Below are positions 43,128-51,923 of a stretch of DNA of 64,000 nucleotides, piece after piece; within the stretch, counting starts at the first letter, position 1, and every line of letters starts with the position of its first letter. Both the position numbers and the translations under genes were made by a program. The notes under the pieces are model-generated. The model had not been told where the DNA came from, made no database searches, and saw only the letters and a list, made by a program, of their open reading frames with translations. Source of the DNA: Salmonella enterica subsp. enterica serovar Typhimurium str. LT2 (GTDB taxonomy: Bacteria > Pseudomonadota > Gammaproteobacteria > Enterobacterales > Enterobacteriaceae); NCBI RefSeq assembly GCF_000006945.2, contig NC_003197.2:248001-312000 (forward strand). The letters run 5' to 3'.

Positions 43128-43774
43128 TCTGGATCAAGCTGAAAATTGAAACACAGAACAACGAAAGTTGTTCGTGAGTCTCTCAAATTTTCGCAACACG
43201 ATGATGAATCGTAAGAAACATCTTCGGGTTGTGAGGTTAAGCGACTAAGCGTACACGGTGGATGCCCTGGCAGTCAGAGGCGATGAAGGGCGTGCTAATC
43301 TGCGATAAGCGCCGGTAAGGTGATATGAACCGTTATAACCGGCGATACCCGAATGGGGAAACCCAGTGTGATTCGTCACACTATCATTAACTGAATCCAT
43401 AGGTTAATGAGGCGAACCGGGGGAACTGAAACATCTAAGTACCCCGAGGAAAAGAAATCAACCGAGATTCCCCCAGTAGCGGCGAGCGAACGGGGAGGAG
43501 CCCAGAGCCTGAATCAGCATGTGTGTTAGTGGAAGCGTCTGGAAAGGCGCGCGATACAGGGTGACAGCCCCGTACACAAAAGCGCATGTGCTGTGAGCTC
43601 GATGAGTAGGGCGGGACACGTGGTATCCTGTCTGAATATGGGGGGACCATCCTCCAAGGCTAAATACTCCTGACTGACCGATAGTGAACCAGTACCGTGA
43701 GGGAAAGGCGAAAAGAACCCCGGCGAGGGGAGTGAAAAAGAACCTGAAACCGTGTACGTACAAGCAGTGGGAGC

Positions 43775-43888
43775 CCCACCACTAAGCCAGTGGTGAACTC
43801 CACATCCGCATCCTTTGCTGAGGATACGGTTAACGGAGCGAAAGCGACGTTCAACCGCAAAACAAGCAGAGGGGGCTTAGTGGTGGGG
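43775..43888 (+). other. 23S intervening sequence in helix 25
   Basis: About 114 nt replace the 13-nt tip found in E. coli (between CAGTGGGAGC and TGACTGCGTACC). The ends pair as a long stem (CCCACCACTAAGCC with GGCTTAGTGGTGGGG), with an inner hairpin CGGTTAACG...CGTTCAACCG. This fits an RNase III-processed IVS. Confidence 0.92.
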
Positions 43889-44309
43889 TGACTGCGTACC
43901 TTTTGTATAATGGGTCAGCGACTTATATTCTGTAGCAAGGTTAACCGAATAGGGGAGCCGGAGGGAAACCGAGTCTTAATTGGGCGTTAAGTTGCAGGGT
44001 ATAGACCCGAAACCCGGTGATCTAGCCATGGGCAGGTTGAAGGTTGGGTAACACTAACTGGAGGACCGAACCGACTAATGTTGAAAAATTAGCGGATGAC
44101 CTGTGGCTGGGGGTGAAAGGCCAATCAAACCGGGAGATAGCTGGTTCTCCCCGAAAGCTATTTAGGTAGCGCCTCGTGAATTCATCTCCGGGGGTAGAGC
44201 ACTGTTTCGGCTAGGGGGCCATCCCGGCTTACCAACCCGATGCAAACTGCGAATACCGGAGAATGTTATCACGGGAGACACACGGCGGGTGCTAACGTCC
44301 GTCGTGAAG

Positions 44310-44342
<33 letters not shown>

Positions 44343-44389
44343 AAAGTCATGGTTAAGTGGGAAACGATGTGGGAAGGCCCAGACAGCCA

Positions 44390-44421
<32 letters not shown>

Positions 44422-44503
44422 GAAAGCGTAATAGCTCACTGGTCGAGTCGGCCTGCGCGGAAGATGTAACGGGGCTAAACCATGCACCGAAGCTGCGGCA
44501 GCG

Positions 44504-44601
44504 AACGTATCACCCAAGACAACTTTACGGAGTTGACGATTGACGGAGCGAAGCGACGTCAAAGCGTTCATTAAAGTCGAGTTGGCTTAGGGATACGTTC
44601 G
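44504..44601 (+). other. 23S intervening sequence in helix 45
   Basis: About 98 nt replace roughly 12 nt of E. coli sequence between GCGGCAGCG and TTGGGTAGGG. The ends AACGTATC and GATACGTT pair to close a long stem, and an inner hairpin TTGACG...CGTCAA is present. It corresponds to the well-known Salmonella helix-45 IVS. Confidence 0.93.
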
Positions 44602-45305
44602 TTGGGTAGGGGAGCGTTCTGTAAGCCTGTGAAGGTGTGTCGTGAGGCATGCTGGAGGTATCAGAAGTGCGAATGCTGACATAAGTAACGATAAAGCGGG
44701 TGAAAAGCCCGCTCGCCGGAAGACCAAGGGTTCCTGTCCAACGTTAATCGGGGCAGGGTGAGTCGACCCCTAAGGCGAGGCCGAAAGGCGTAGTCGATGG
44801 GAAACGGGTTAATATTCCCGTACTTGGTGTTACTGCGAAGGGGGGACGGAGAAGGCTATGTTGGCCGGGCGACGGTTGTCCCGGTTTAAGCGTGTAGGTG
44901 TGTGTTCCAGGTAAATCCGGTTCACTTTAACACTGAGGCGTGACGACGAGGCACTACGGTGCTGAAGCAACAAATGCCCTGCTTCCAGGAAAAGCCTCTA
45001 AGCATCAGGTAACACGAAATCGTACCCCAAACCGACACAGGTGGTCAGGTAGAGAATACCAAGGCGCTTGAGAGAACTCGGGTGAAGGAACTAGGCAAAA
45101 TGGTGCCGTAACTTCGGGAGAAGGCACGCTGACACGTAGGTGAAGTGATTTACTCATGGAGCTGAAGTCAGTCGAAGATACCAGCTGGCTGCAACTGTTT
45201 ATTAAAAACACAGCACTGTGCAAACACGAAAGTGGACGTATACGGTGTGACGCCTGCCCGGTGCCGGAAGGTTAATTGATGGGGTCAGCGCAAGCGAAGC
45301 TCCTG

Positions 45306-45403
<98 letters not shown>

Positions 45404-45825
45404 GGCCAGGCTGTCTCCACCCGAGACTCAGTGAAATTGAACTCGCTGTGAAGATGCAGTGTACCCGCGGCAAGACGGAAAGACCCCGTGAACCTTTACT
45501 ATAGCTTGACACTGAACATTGAGCCTTGATGTGTAGGATAGGTGGGAGGCTTTGAAGTGTGGACGCCAGTCTGCATGGAGCCGACCTTGAAATACCACCC
45601 TTTAATGTTTGATGTTCTAACGTGGACCCGTAATCCGGGTTGCGGACAGTGTCTGGTGGGTAGTTTGACTGGGGCGGTCTCCTCCTAAAGAGTAACGGAG
45701 GAGCACGAAGGTTGGCTAATCCTGGTCGGACATCAGGAGGTTAGTGCAATGGCATAAGCCAGCTTGACTGCGAGCGTGACGGCGCGAGCAGGTGCGAAAG
45801 CAGGTCATAGTGATCCGGTGGTTCT

Positions 45826-45881
<56 letters not shown>

Positions 45882-45910
45882 ACCGCCCAAGAGTTCATAT
45901 CGACGGCGGT

Positions 45911-45953
<43 letters not shown>

Positions 45954-45954
45954 T

Positions 45955-45988
<34 letters not shown>

Positions 45989-46394
45989 TGGTACGCGAGC
46001 TGGGTTTAGAACGTCGTGAGACAGTTCGGTCCCTATCTGCCGTGGGCGCTGGAGAACTGAGGGGGGCTGCTCCTAGTACGAGAGGACCGGAGTGGACGCA
46101 TCACTGGTGTTCGGGTTGTCATGCCAATGGCACTGCCCGGTAGCTAAATGCGGAAGAGATAAGTGCTGAAAGCATCTAAGCACGAAACTTGCCCCGAGAT
46201 GAGTTCTCCCTGAGACTTAGAGTCTCCTGAAGGAACGTTGAAGACGACGACGTTGATAGGCCGGGTGTGTAAGCGCAGCGATGCGTTGAGCTAACCGGTA
46301 CTAATGAACCGTGAGGCTTAACCTTACAACGCCGAAGATGTTTTGGCGGATTGAGAAGACAACAATTTTCAGCTCAGATTCAGAGTCCGAAGGA

Positions 46395-46494
46395 TTTTAC
46401 GCTGAGACAAGGCGGCAAACGCAGCGACGGAAGGAGCATACAGAAGTATGTGACTGACGCTCGCAAGAGCAGCCAACGCCGTATCAGTGTAAAA
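46395..46494 (+). repeat. ERIC-like palindrome in the 23S-5S spacer
   Basis: The outer arms TTTTACGCTGAGAC and GTATCAGTGTAAAA pair. The interior has AAGGCGGCAA, GGAGCATACAGAAGTATGTG and GCAGCCAACG in the order and spacing of ERIC repeats. It lengthens the spacer (46326-46519) well beyond that of E. coli rrnB. Confidence 0.7.
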
Positions 46495-46519
46495 GACACA
46501 GGACGGAGCACAAAGAATT

Positions 46520-46639
46520 TGCCTGGCGGCACTAGCGCGGTGGTCCCACCTGACCCCATGCCGAACTCAGAAGTGAAACGCCGTAGCGCCGATGGTAGTG
46601 TGGGGTCTCCCCATGCGAGAGTAGGGAACTGCCAGGCAT
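46520..46639 (+). rRNA. rrfH: 5S ribosomal RNA
   Basis: 120 nt from TGCCTGGCGGCACTAGCGCG to GGAACTGCCAGGCAT, with complementary ends and the conserved CCCCATGCCGAACTCAGAAG. Confidence 0.98.
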
Positions 46640-46790
46640 CAAATTAGAAGTATGGCATTAACTTTCGGGGCAGTTCACTACTCGACAGAGAGTAGGACAA
46701 AAGCGAAAGCTTTTGAACGTTGCGAAGCAACGGCCCGAAGGGTGAATCACGAAGTGATTCATAAACTGCCAGGCATCAAATTAAGCAGTA
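46640..46790 (+). repeat. 5S-aspU spacer with duplicated 5S 3' end and mini-hairpins
   Basis: AAACTGCCAGGCATCAAATTA recurs at about 46764-46783 and repeats the junction at the end of rrfH (AACTGCCAGGCATCAAATTA). Between the copies lie AAAAGC-GAAA-GCTTTT, CGTTGC-GAA-GCAACG and GAATCAC-GAA-GTGATTC in a row. Confidence 0.75.
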
Positions 46791-46828
46791 AACTGATGTA
46801 AAAATCAGTGGTTGTAAAAGAATTCGGT

Positions 46829-46905
46829 GGAGCGGTAGTTCAGTTGGTTAGAATACCTGCCTGTCACGCAGGGGGTCGCGGGTTCGAGTCCCGTCCGTTC
46901 CGCCA
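46829..46905 (+). tRNA. aspU: tRNA-Asp (GUC anticodon)
   Basis: A 77-nt cloverleaf GGAGCGGTAGTTCAGTTGG with anticodon GTC in CCTGTCACG and encoded CCA, distal gene of the rRNA operon. Its sequence is identical to the tRNA at 56268-56344. Confidence 0.98.
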
Positions 46906-46914
46906 CTTATTAAG

Positions 46915-46945
46915 AGCCCTGAGCATTAGCTCAGGGCTTTTTCTT
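46915..46945 (+). terminator. rrnH operon terminator
   Basis: AGCCCTGAGC-ATTA-GCTCAGGGCT followed by TTTTCTTTCC lies 9 bases after aspU. Confidence 0.93.
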
Positions 46946-47069
46946 TCCATGTCATTTAATTATTGCTCAATTCGCAAAAATCCTCTGCATTTCTCGCTCT
47001 TTTTCTGCAAAGCGCTGAAGGTCATAATCCCCTCAGTTAACGAACATAGTGATTAAAAAGAGGAATTCT

Positions 47070-47873
47070 ATGACTATCCCTGCATTCGGTTTAGGTACTT
47101 TTCGCCTGAAAGACGACGTGGTTATCGCTTCTGTTAAAACGGCGCTTGAACTGGGCTACCGTGCTGTCGACACTGCGCAAATCTATGATAATGAAGCGGC
47201 TGTTGGACAGGCGATTGCTGAGAGCGGCGTACCGCGTAATGAGCTGTACATCACCACCAAGATCTGGATTGAAAACCTTAGCAAAGACAAGCTAATCCCA
47301 AGCCTGAAAGAGAGTCTGAAAAAACTGCGTACCGATTATGTCGATCTGACGCTGATCCACTGGCCATCTCCGGGTGATGCCGTGTCTGTCGAAGAATTTA
47401 TGCAGGCATTGCTTGAAGCTAAAAAACAAGGGCTGACTCGCGAAATTGGCATTTCAAACTTCACCATTCCGTTGATGGAAAAGGCTATTGCCGCGGTGGG
47501 CGCAGACAATATCGCCACCAACCAGATTGAGCTATCTCCGTATCTGCAGAATCGTAAGGTGGTTGACTGGGCGAAAGCGCACGGTATCCACATCACCTCT
47601 TATATGACGCTGGCATACGGTAAGGCGCTGAAAGATGAAGTGATTGCGCGCATTGCGGCTAAACATAATGCGACCCCGGCGCAGGTTATTCTGGCATGGG
47701 CAATGGGTGAAGGTTACTCCGTGATCCCTTCATCCACCAGGCGTGAAAATCTGGCAAGCAGCCTGCTGGCGCAGGATCTGCATCTGGATGCCGAAGATAA
47801 AAATGCGATCGCGGCACTGGACTGCAACGATCGTCTGGTTAGCCCGGAAGGACTGGCTCCTGCCTGGGATTAA
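47070..47873 (+). CDS. dkgB: 2,5-diketo-D-gluconate reductase B (aldo-keto reductase)
   Basis: DkgB is an NADPH-dependent aldo-keto reductase that reduces methylglyoxal and 2,5-diketo-gluconate. The 267-residue product starts MTIPAFGLGTFRLKDD, with AGAGGAA upstream. Catalytic Asp and Tyr lie in DTAQIYDNE, Lys in TTKIW and His in LIHWPSP. The cofactor motif VIPSSTRREN is near the C-terminus. It follows the rRNA operon as in E. coli. Confidence 0.96.
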   Translation: MTIPAFGLGTFRLKDDVVIASVKTALELGYRAVDTAQIYDNEAAVGQAIAESGVPRNELYITTKIWIENLSKDKLIPSLKESLKKLRTDYVDLTLIHWPSPGDAVSVEEFMQALLEAKKQGLTREIGISNFTIPLMEKAIAAVGADNIATNQIELSPYLQNRKVVDWAKAHGIHITSYMTLAYGKALKDEVIARIAAKHNATPAQVILAWAMGEGYSVIPSSTRRENLASSLLAQDLHLDAEDKNAIAALDCNDRLVSPEGLAPAWD

Positions 47874-47893
47874 TTACCCGATCCTTTGTACCT

Positions 47894-48808
47894 TTACCCC
47901 TCTTTCACAGCTCCTGCGGGAGCTGTTCTTATATATTCGCTCAAAAAGTCGATAAATGCCCGAATACGTGTGCTGACGGCGCGATCGCTGTAGTAAACGG
48001 CGCTGAAAGGCATTTCTACCGGCAGACGTTTATCGGCCAGCAGTTCCACCAGTTCTCCCCGCGCGATCTCTTTATCAATCATATAATCTGAAAGACATGC
48101 AATGCCGTTACCGTTCAGGCAAAGTTGTTTTAACGTTTCCCCGCTATTGGAAGAAATCCCACATTTGATCTCATGGAGCTGCCCGTCGCTACAGGCAATC
48201 GGCCAGGTATTGAGCGAAACAGGTTCTGAGAACCCCAGACACAGATGCCGTTTCAACTCTTCAACGGTCTCAGGCTTGCCAAAGCGGGCAATATAATCCG
48301 GCGAGGCGATAATCTTGCGATAGCTGGTAAATAACGGGCGCGCGCGCAGACTTGAATCTGTCAACGTGCCTGCGCGTATCGCAACATCCACTTTTCGTTC
48401 AATAAGATTGATGAACGTTTCTGAGGAGACAAGAGACAACGTTATTTCCGGATACCGTTCACGAAAAGGTTTAATCAGCGGCATCAGGAAATGCAGCATT
48501 ACCGGCGTTGCCGCATCGATACGCAGTAAGCCGCGCGGGGTATTACGCGACTCCATGATTTCCGTTTCTGCGGCGGCCATTTCTTGCAGTATCTGCTGCA
48601 CGCGCCTGAAGTATCGCTCTCCTTCTTCAGTCAGGCTCAGCTGTCGGGTCGTACGATTAAGCAGACTGACGCCGAGCTTCATCTCCAGCTTTTTAACTGC
48701 CCGGCTGACAGCGGAATTGGCCTGTCCAAGCTGCTCTGCCGCCCGGCTGAAGCTGCCGCTTTCCACGACAGCGACAAAAATTGCGAGTTCTTCGGAGGTG
48801 GCTTTCAT
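47894..48808 (-). CDS. yafC: LysR-family transcriptional regulator YafC
   Basis: The 304-residue protein has an N-terminal winged helix-turn-helix (about 1-60; GSFSRAAEQLGQANSAVSRAVKKLE) and a LysR effector-binding domain (about 90-300). Its targets are not established. It is divergent from the adjacent MFS gene across about 100 bp, the classical arrangement of a LysR regulator and its target, which is inference here. It closely resembles E. coli YafC. Confidence 0.93.
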   Translation of the reverse strand: MKATSEELAIFVAVVESGSFSRAAEQLGQANSAVSRAVKKLEMKLGVSLLNRTTRQLSLTEEGERYFRRVQQILQEMAAAETEIMESRNTPRGLLRIDAATPVMLHFLMPLIKPFRERYPEITLSLVSSETFINLIERKVDVAIRAGTLTDSSLRARPLFTSYRKIIASPDYIARFGKPETVEELKRHLCLGFSEPVSLNTWPIACSDGQLHEIKCGISSNSGETLKQLCLNGNGIACLSDYMIDKEIARGELVELLADKRLPVEMPFSAVYYSDRAVSTRIRAFIDFLSEYIRTAPAGAVKEG

Positions 48809-48912
48809 TTTTGCTCCTGAAGCAAAATTAAATTGATATTTTGGCTATTTTTGTCATTAAAACATCCAGGCATACTGCGTGTCATCTGATTACTGCTGTT
48901 ATGGAGTTATGT

Positions 48913-50088
48913 ATGCCTCTCGCTTTATTTGCACTGACAATAAGTGCTTTCGCTATCGGTACGACTGAGTTTGTGATTGTCGGCCTGGTGCCGACCATTG
49001 CTCAACAACTGGCTATCTCGTTACCTTCCGCCGGAATGCTGGTTTCAATCTATGCGCTGGGTGTGGCTATTGGCGCGCCGGTGCTAACCGCGCTGACCGG
49101 ACGCCTGCCGCGTAAACAGTTACTGGTCGCGCTGATGGTCTTGTTTACGGCGGGGAATTTGCTGGCATGGCAGGCACCGGGCTATATGACATTAATCGTC
49201 GCCCGTCTGCTGACGGGCCTGGCGCACGGCGTGTTCTTCTCGATTGGATCTACCATCGCGACAAGTCTGGTGCCAAAAGAGAAAGCGGCTTCTGCGATCG
49301 CTATTATGTTTGGTGGTTTAACGGTAGCGCTGGTCACGGGCGTGCCGCTGGGAACATTTATCGGTCAGCATTTTGGCTGGCGTGAGACCTTCCTTGCGGT
49401 ATCACTGTTAGGCGTGATTGCGCTGATGAGCAGTCAATTGCTGATTCCGGCCAATATTCCCGGTCGGGCGGCCGCCAGCATTCGTGACCAGGTGAAAGTA
49501 CTGACTCATCCTCGTCTGTTGCTGATTTACGCCGTTACGGCGCTGGGCTACGGCGGGGTATTCACGGCATTCACCTTCCTGGCGCCAATGATGCAGGATC
49601 TGGCGGGATTCTCCCCGGCAGCGGTAAGCTGGATCTTACTGGGGTATGGCGTATCAGTGGCTATCGGCAATATCTGGGGCGGTAAACTGGCTGATAAGCA
49701 TGGTGCCGTGCCGGCGCTGAAATTCATTTTCGCCGCGCTGTTTGTTCTGCTTATGGTCTTCCAGGTGACGGCCTCCACGCAGTATGCTGCGCTGGCTACC
49801 ATCCTAGTGATGGGGGTCTTTGCCTTCGGTAACGTACCGGGGTTGCAGGTCTACGTGGTACAGAAAGCGGAACAATTCACGCCTAATGCGGTAGATGTGG
49901 CGTCAGGTCTGAACATTGCGGCGTTTAACATTGGTATTGCGCTGGGCTCCGTGATTGGCGGGCAAACGGTGGAGCATTACGGTTTGGCGCAGACGCCGTG
50001 GATTGGCGCCCTCATTGTTCTGGTGGCTTTCCTGCTGATGGGTGTCAGCGGACGTCTTGATAAACCTGTACGCATTGCTCTGGAGTAA
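48913..50088 (+). CDS. MFS transporter, DHA1 (drug:H+ antiporter) type
   Basis: The 391-residue protein starts MPLALFALTISAFAIGTTEF; the ATG at 48913 has TGGAG six bases upstream, whereas one at 48901 has none. Twelve hydrophobic segments and the AraJ/YdhP-type motifs GTTEFVIVGLVPTIA and GVPLGTFIGQHFGWRETF mark a DHA1 efflux carrier. The substrate is unknown. The gene is inserted between yafC and yafD relative to E. coli K-12 and is likely regulated by the divergent YafC. Confidence 0.88.
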   Translation: MPLALFALTISAFAIGTTEFVIVGLVPTIAQQLAISLPSAGMLVSIYALGVAIGAPVLTALTGRLPRKQLLVALMVLFTAGNLLAWQAPGYMTLIVARLLTGLAHGVFFSIGSTIATSLVPKEKAASAIAIMFGGLTVALVTGVPLGTFIGQHFGWRETFLAVSLLGVIALMSSQLLIPANIPGRAAASIRDQVKVLTHPRLLLIYAVTALGYGGVFTAFTFLAPMMQDLAGFSPAAVSWILLGYGVSVAIGNIWGGKLADKHGAVPALKFIFAALFVLLMVFQVTASTQYAALATILVMGVFAFGNVPGLQVYVVQKAEQFTPNAVDVASGLNIAAFNIGIALGSVIGGQTVEHYGLAQTPWIGALIVLVAFLLMGVSGRLDKPVRIALE

Positions 50089-50168
50089 ATTATTGATGTA
50101 AGCGCCTACTTACAAAACAAACTGCAATTGTTCGTTGAAAGTGAGTGCTAAAATCCCTATAACAGAAG

Positions 50169-50192
50169 AACCAGTCCGGTTGAGGACTGGTT
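50169..50192 (+). terminator. Hairpin between MFS gene and yafD
   Basis: AACCAGTCC-GGTTGA-GGACTGGTT is a perfect 9-bp stem 27 bp before the yafD start, without a T-run. It may be a partial terminator or a leader structure for yafD. Confidence 0.45.
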
Positions 50193-50219
50193 GACGTTAC
50201 AGAGGTTTGAAAGTCAAAA

Positions 50220-51020
50220 GTGCGAAAAAACACCTATGCGATGCGCTATGTTGCCGGACAGCCCGCCGAGCGGATTTTGCCGCCAGGGTCGTTTGCGAGC
50301 ATTGGCCAGGCATTGCCCGCCGGGGAACCGCTAAGCAATGAAGAGCGGATCCGTATCCTCGTGTGGAATATATTCAAGCAGCAGCGAGCCGAATGGTTAT
50401 CGGTGCTGAAGAACTACGGCAAAGATGCGCATCTGGTCCTGTTGCAGGAGGCACAGACGACGCCTGAACTGGTACAGTTTGCCACCGCTAACTATCTTGC
50501 CGCCGACCAGGTTCCCGCTTTTGTACTACCTCAGCATCCGTCTGGCGTCATGACGCTTTCTGCCGCCCATCCTGTTTACTGCTGCCCTTTACGGGAAAGA
50601 GAACCGATTTTACGTTTGGCGAAATCAGCCCTGGTGACGGTATATCCCTTGCCGGATACCCGTTTATTAATGGTAGTAAATGTTCATGCGGTAAATTTTA
50701 GTCTGGGCGTGGACGTATACAGTAAGCAGTTACTTCCGATCGGCGACCAGATTGCGCACCATAGCGGCCCTGTCATTATGGCGGGTGATTTTAATGCCTG
50801 GAGCCGCCCACGTATGAATGCGTTGTACCGCTTTGCACGTGAGATGTCGCTGCGCCAGGTGCGTTTCACTGACGATCAGCGCCGTCGTGCGTTTGGACGA
50901 CCGCTGGATTTTGTTTTTTATCGTGGGTTAAACGTGAATGAAGCCTCCGTACTGGTGACGCGCGCTTCCGATCACAATCCGCTACTCGTTGAATTCAGTC
51001 CCGGCAAACCTGAGCAATAA
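50220..51020 (+). CDS. yafD: Endonuclease/exonuclease/phosphatase family protein YafD
   Basis: The 266-residue protein has the EEP fold with LLQEAQTTPE (metal-binding Glu), VNVHAVNFS, AGDFNAWSRP and the final SDHNPLLVE. Its substrate is unknown. It has been linked in Salmonella Enteritidis to resistance to egg albumen, from literature memory. Translation begins at GTG (50220), after AGAGG. It precedes yafE as in E. coli. Confidence 0.93.
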   Translation: MRKNTYAMRYVAGQPAERILPPGSFASIGQALPAGEPLSNEERIRILVWNIFKQQRAEWLSVLKNYGKDAHLVLLQEAQTTPELVQFATANYLAADQVPAFVLPQHPSGVMTLSAAHPVYCCPLREREPILRLAKSALVTVYPLPDTRLLMVVNVHAVNFSLGVDVYSKQLLPIGDQIAHHSGPVIMAGDFNAWSRPRMNALYRFAREMSLRQVRFTDDQRRRAFGRPLDFVFYRGLNVNEASVLVTRASDHNPLLVEFSPGKPEQ

Positions 51021-51097
51021 AGGTGAGTCAGGTCTGCCGTGGGGCAGGCCTCTGCGGGTGCTGCCCTCTATTTTTCTCATAACAGAAGGGCACTACC

Positions 51098-51868
51098 ATG
51101 ACAACGCATTCCCACCATGACAATGTTGAAAAGCAGTTTGGTTCACAGGCGAACGCCTATTTACATAGCGCCGTTCACGCAGCGGGTCGTGACTTAGCGC
51201 GGCTGGCGCAAAGGTTGTCTGATTTTTCCCACGCGAGCGTACTGGATATGGGATGTGGGGCTGGACACGCGAGTTTTGTCGCTGCGCAACATGCCAACTC
51301 GGTCGTGGCATACGATTTATCCGCCAGCATGCTTGAGGTTGTCGCTGGAGCGGCGGAAGAAAGACATTTAAGTAATATTACTCTCCGGCAAGGCTATGCC
51401 GAAAAACTGCCCTTTGAAGATGCATCGTTTGAGGTGGTGATTAGCCGCTATTCCGCGCATCACTGGCACGACGTTGGTCAGGCATTGCGTGAGGTTAATC
51501 GTGTATTAAAGCCCGGTGGCGTGCTGATTATCATGGATGTCATGTCGCCTGGACATCCTGTACGCGATATCTGGCTGCAAACGGTGGAGGCGTTACGCGA
51601 CACGTCGCATGTCCGTAACTATTCCAGTGGCGAATGGCTGGCGATGGTCAATAACGCGATGCTGGTAACGAATACCGTGATAACAGATCGTTTATCGCTG
51701 GAGTTTCGCTCATGGGTAACGCGGATGCGTACGCCAGCGCCGTTGGTTGAGGCGATTCGATTATATCAGGCGAGCGCCCCGGTAGAGGTGAAGCGTTATT
51801 TTGAGTTGCAGGATGACGGTTCGTTTAGCAGCGATACTATCATGCTGGAAGCGCATAAAGCGGTATAG
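51098..51868 (+). CDS. yafE: Class I SAM-dependent methyltransferase YafE
   Basis: The 256-residue protein has the SAM motif I VLDMGCGAGHAS near residue 48, motif post-I VVAYDLSASML, and ISRYSAHHW and LKPGGVLIIMDV. It resembles the UbiE/Methyltransf_11 group. The substrate is not known. GAAGGG precedes the ATG. A bidirectional terminator follows. Confidence 0.92.
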   Translation: MTTHSHHDNVEKQFGSQANAYLHSAVHAAGRDLARLAQRLSDFSHASVLDMGCGAGHASFVAAQHANSVVAYDLSASMLEVVAGAAEERHLSNITLRQGYAEKLPFEDASFEVVISRYSAHHWHDVGQALREVNRVLKPGGVLIIMDVMSPGHPVRDIWLQTVEALRDTSHVRNYSSGEWLAMVNNAMLVTNTVITDRLSLEFRSWVTRMRTPAPLVEAIRLYQASAPVEVKRYFELQDDGSFSSDTIMLEAHKAV

Positions 51869-51874
51869 CAATTT

Positions 51875-51903
51875 AAAAGGCGCCGGGGGAAGCGGCGCCT
51901 TTT
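51875..51903. terminator. Bidirectional terminator between yafE and mltD
   Basis: AAAAGGCGCCG-GGGGAAG-CGGCGCCTTTT lies between convergent stops, with T-runs on both strands. Confidence 0.92.
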
Positions 51904-51923
51904 GGCTTTTTCGTCGGACAATA

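Noticed and set aside
46351..46647. A 98-codon frame across the 23S-5S spacer and 5S gene
   Set aside because: It reads through the 5S rRNA gene and a palindromic repeat, so it is not a protein gene.
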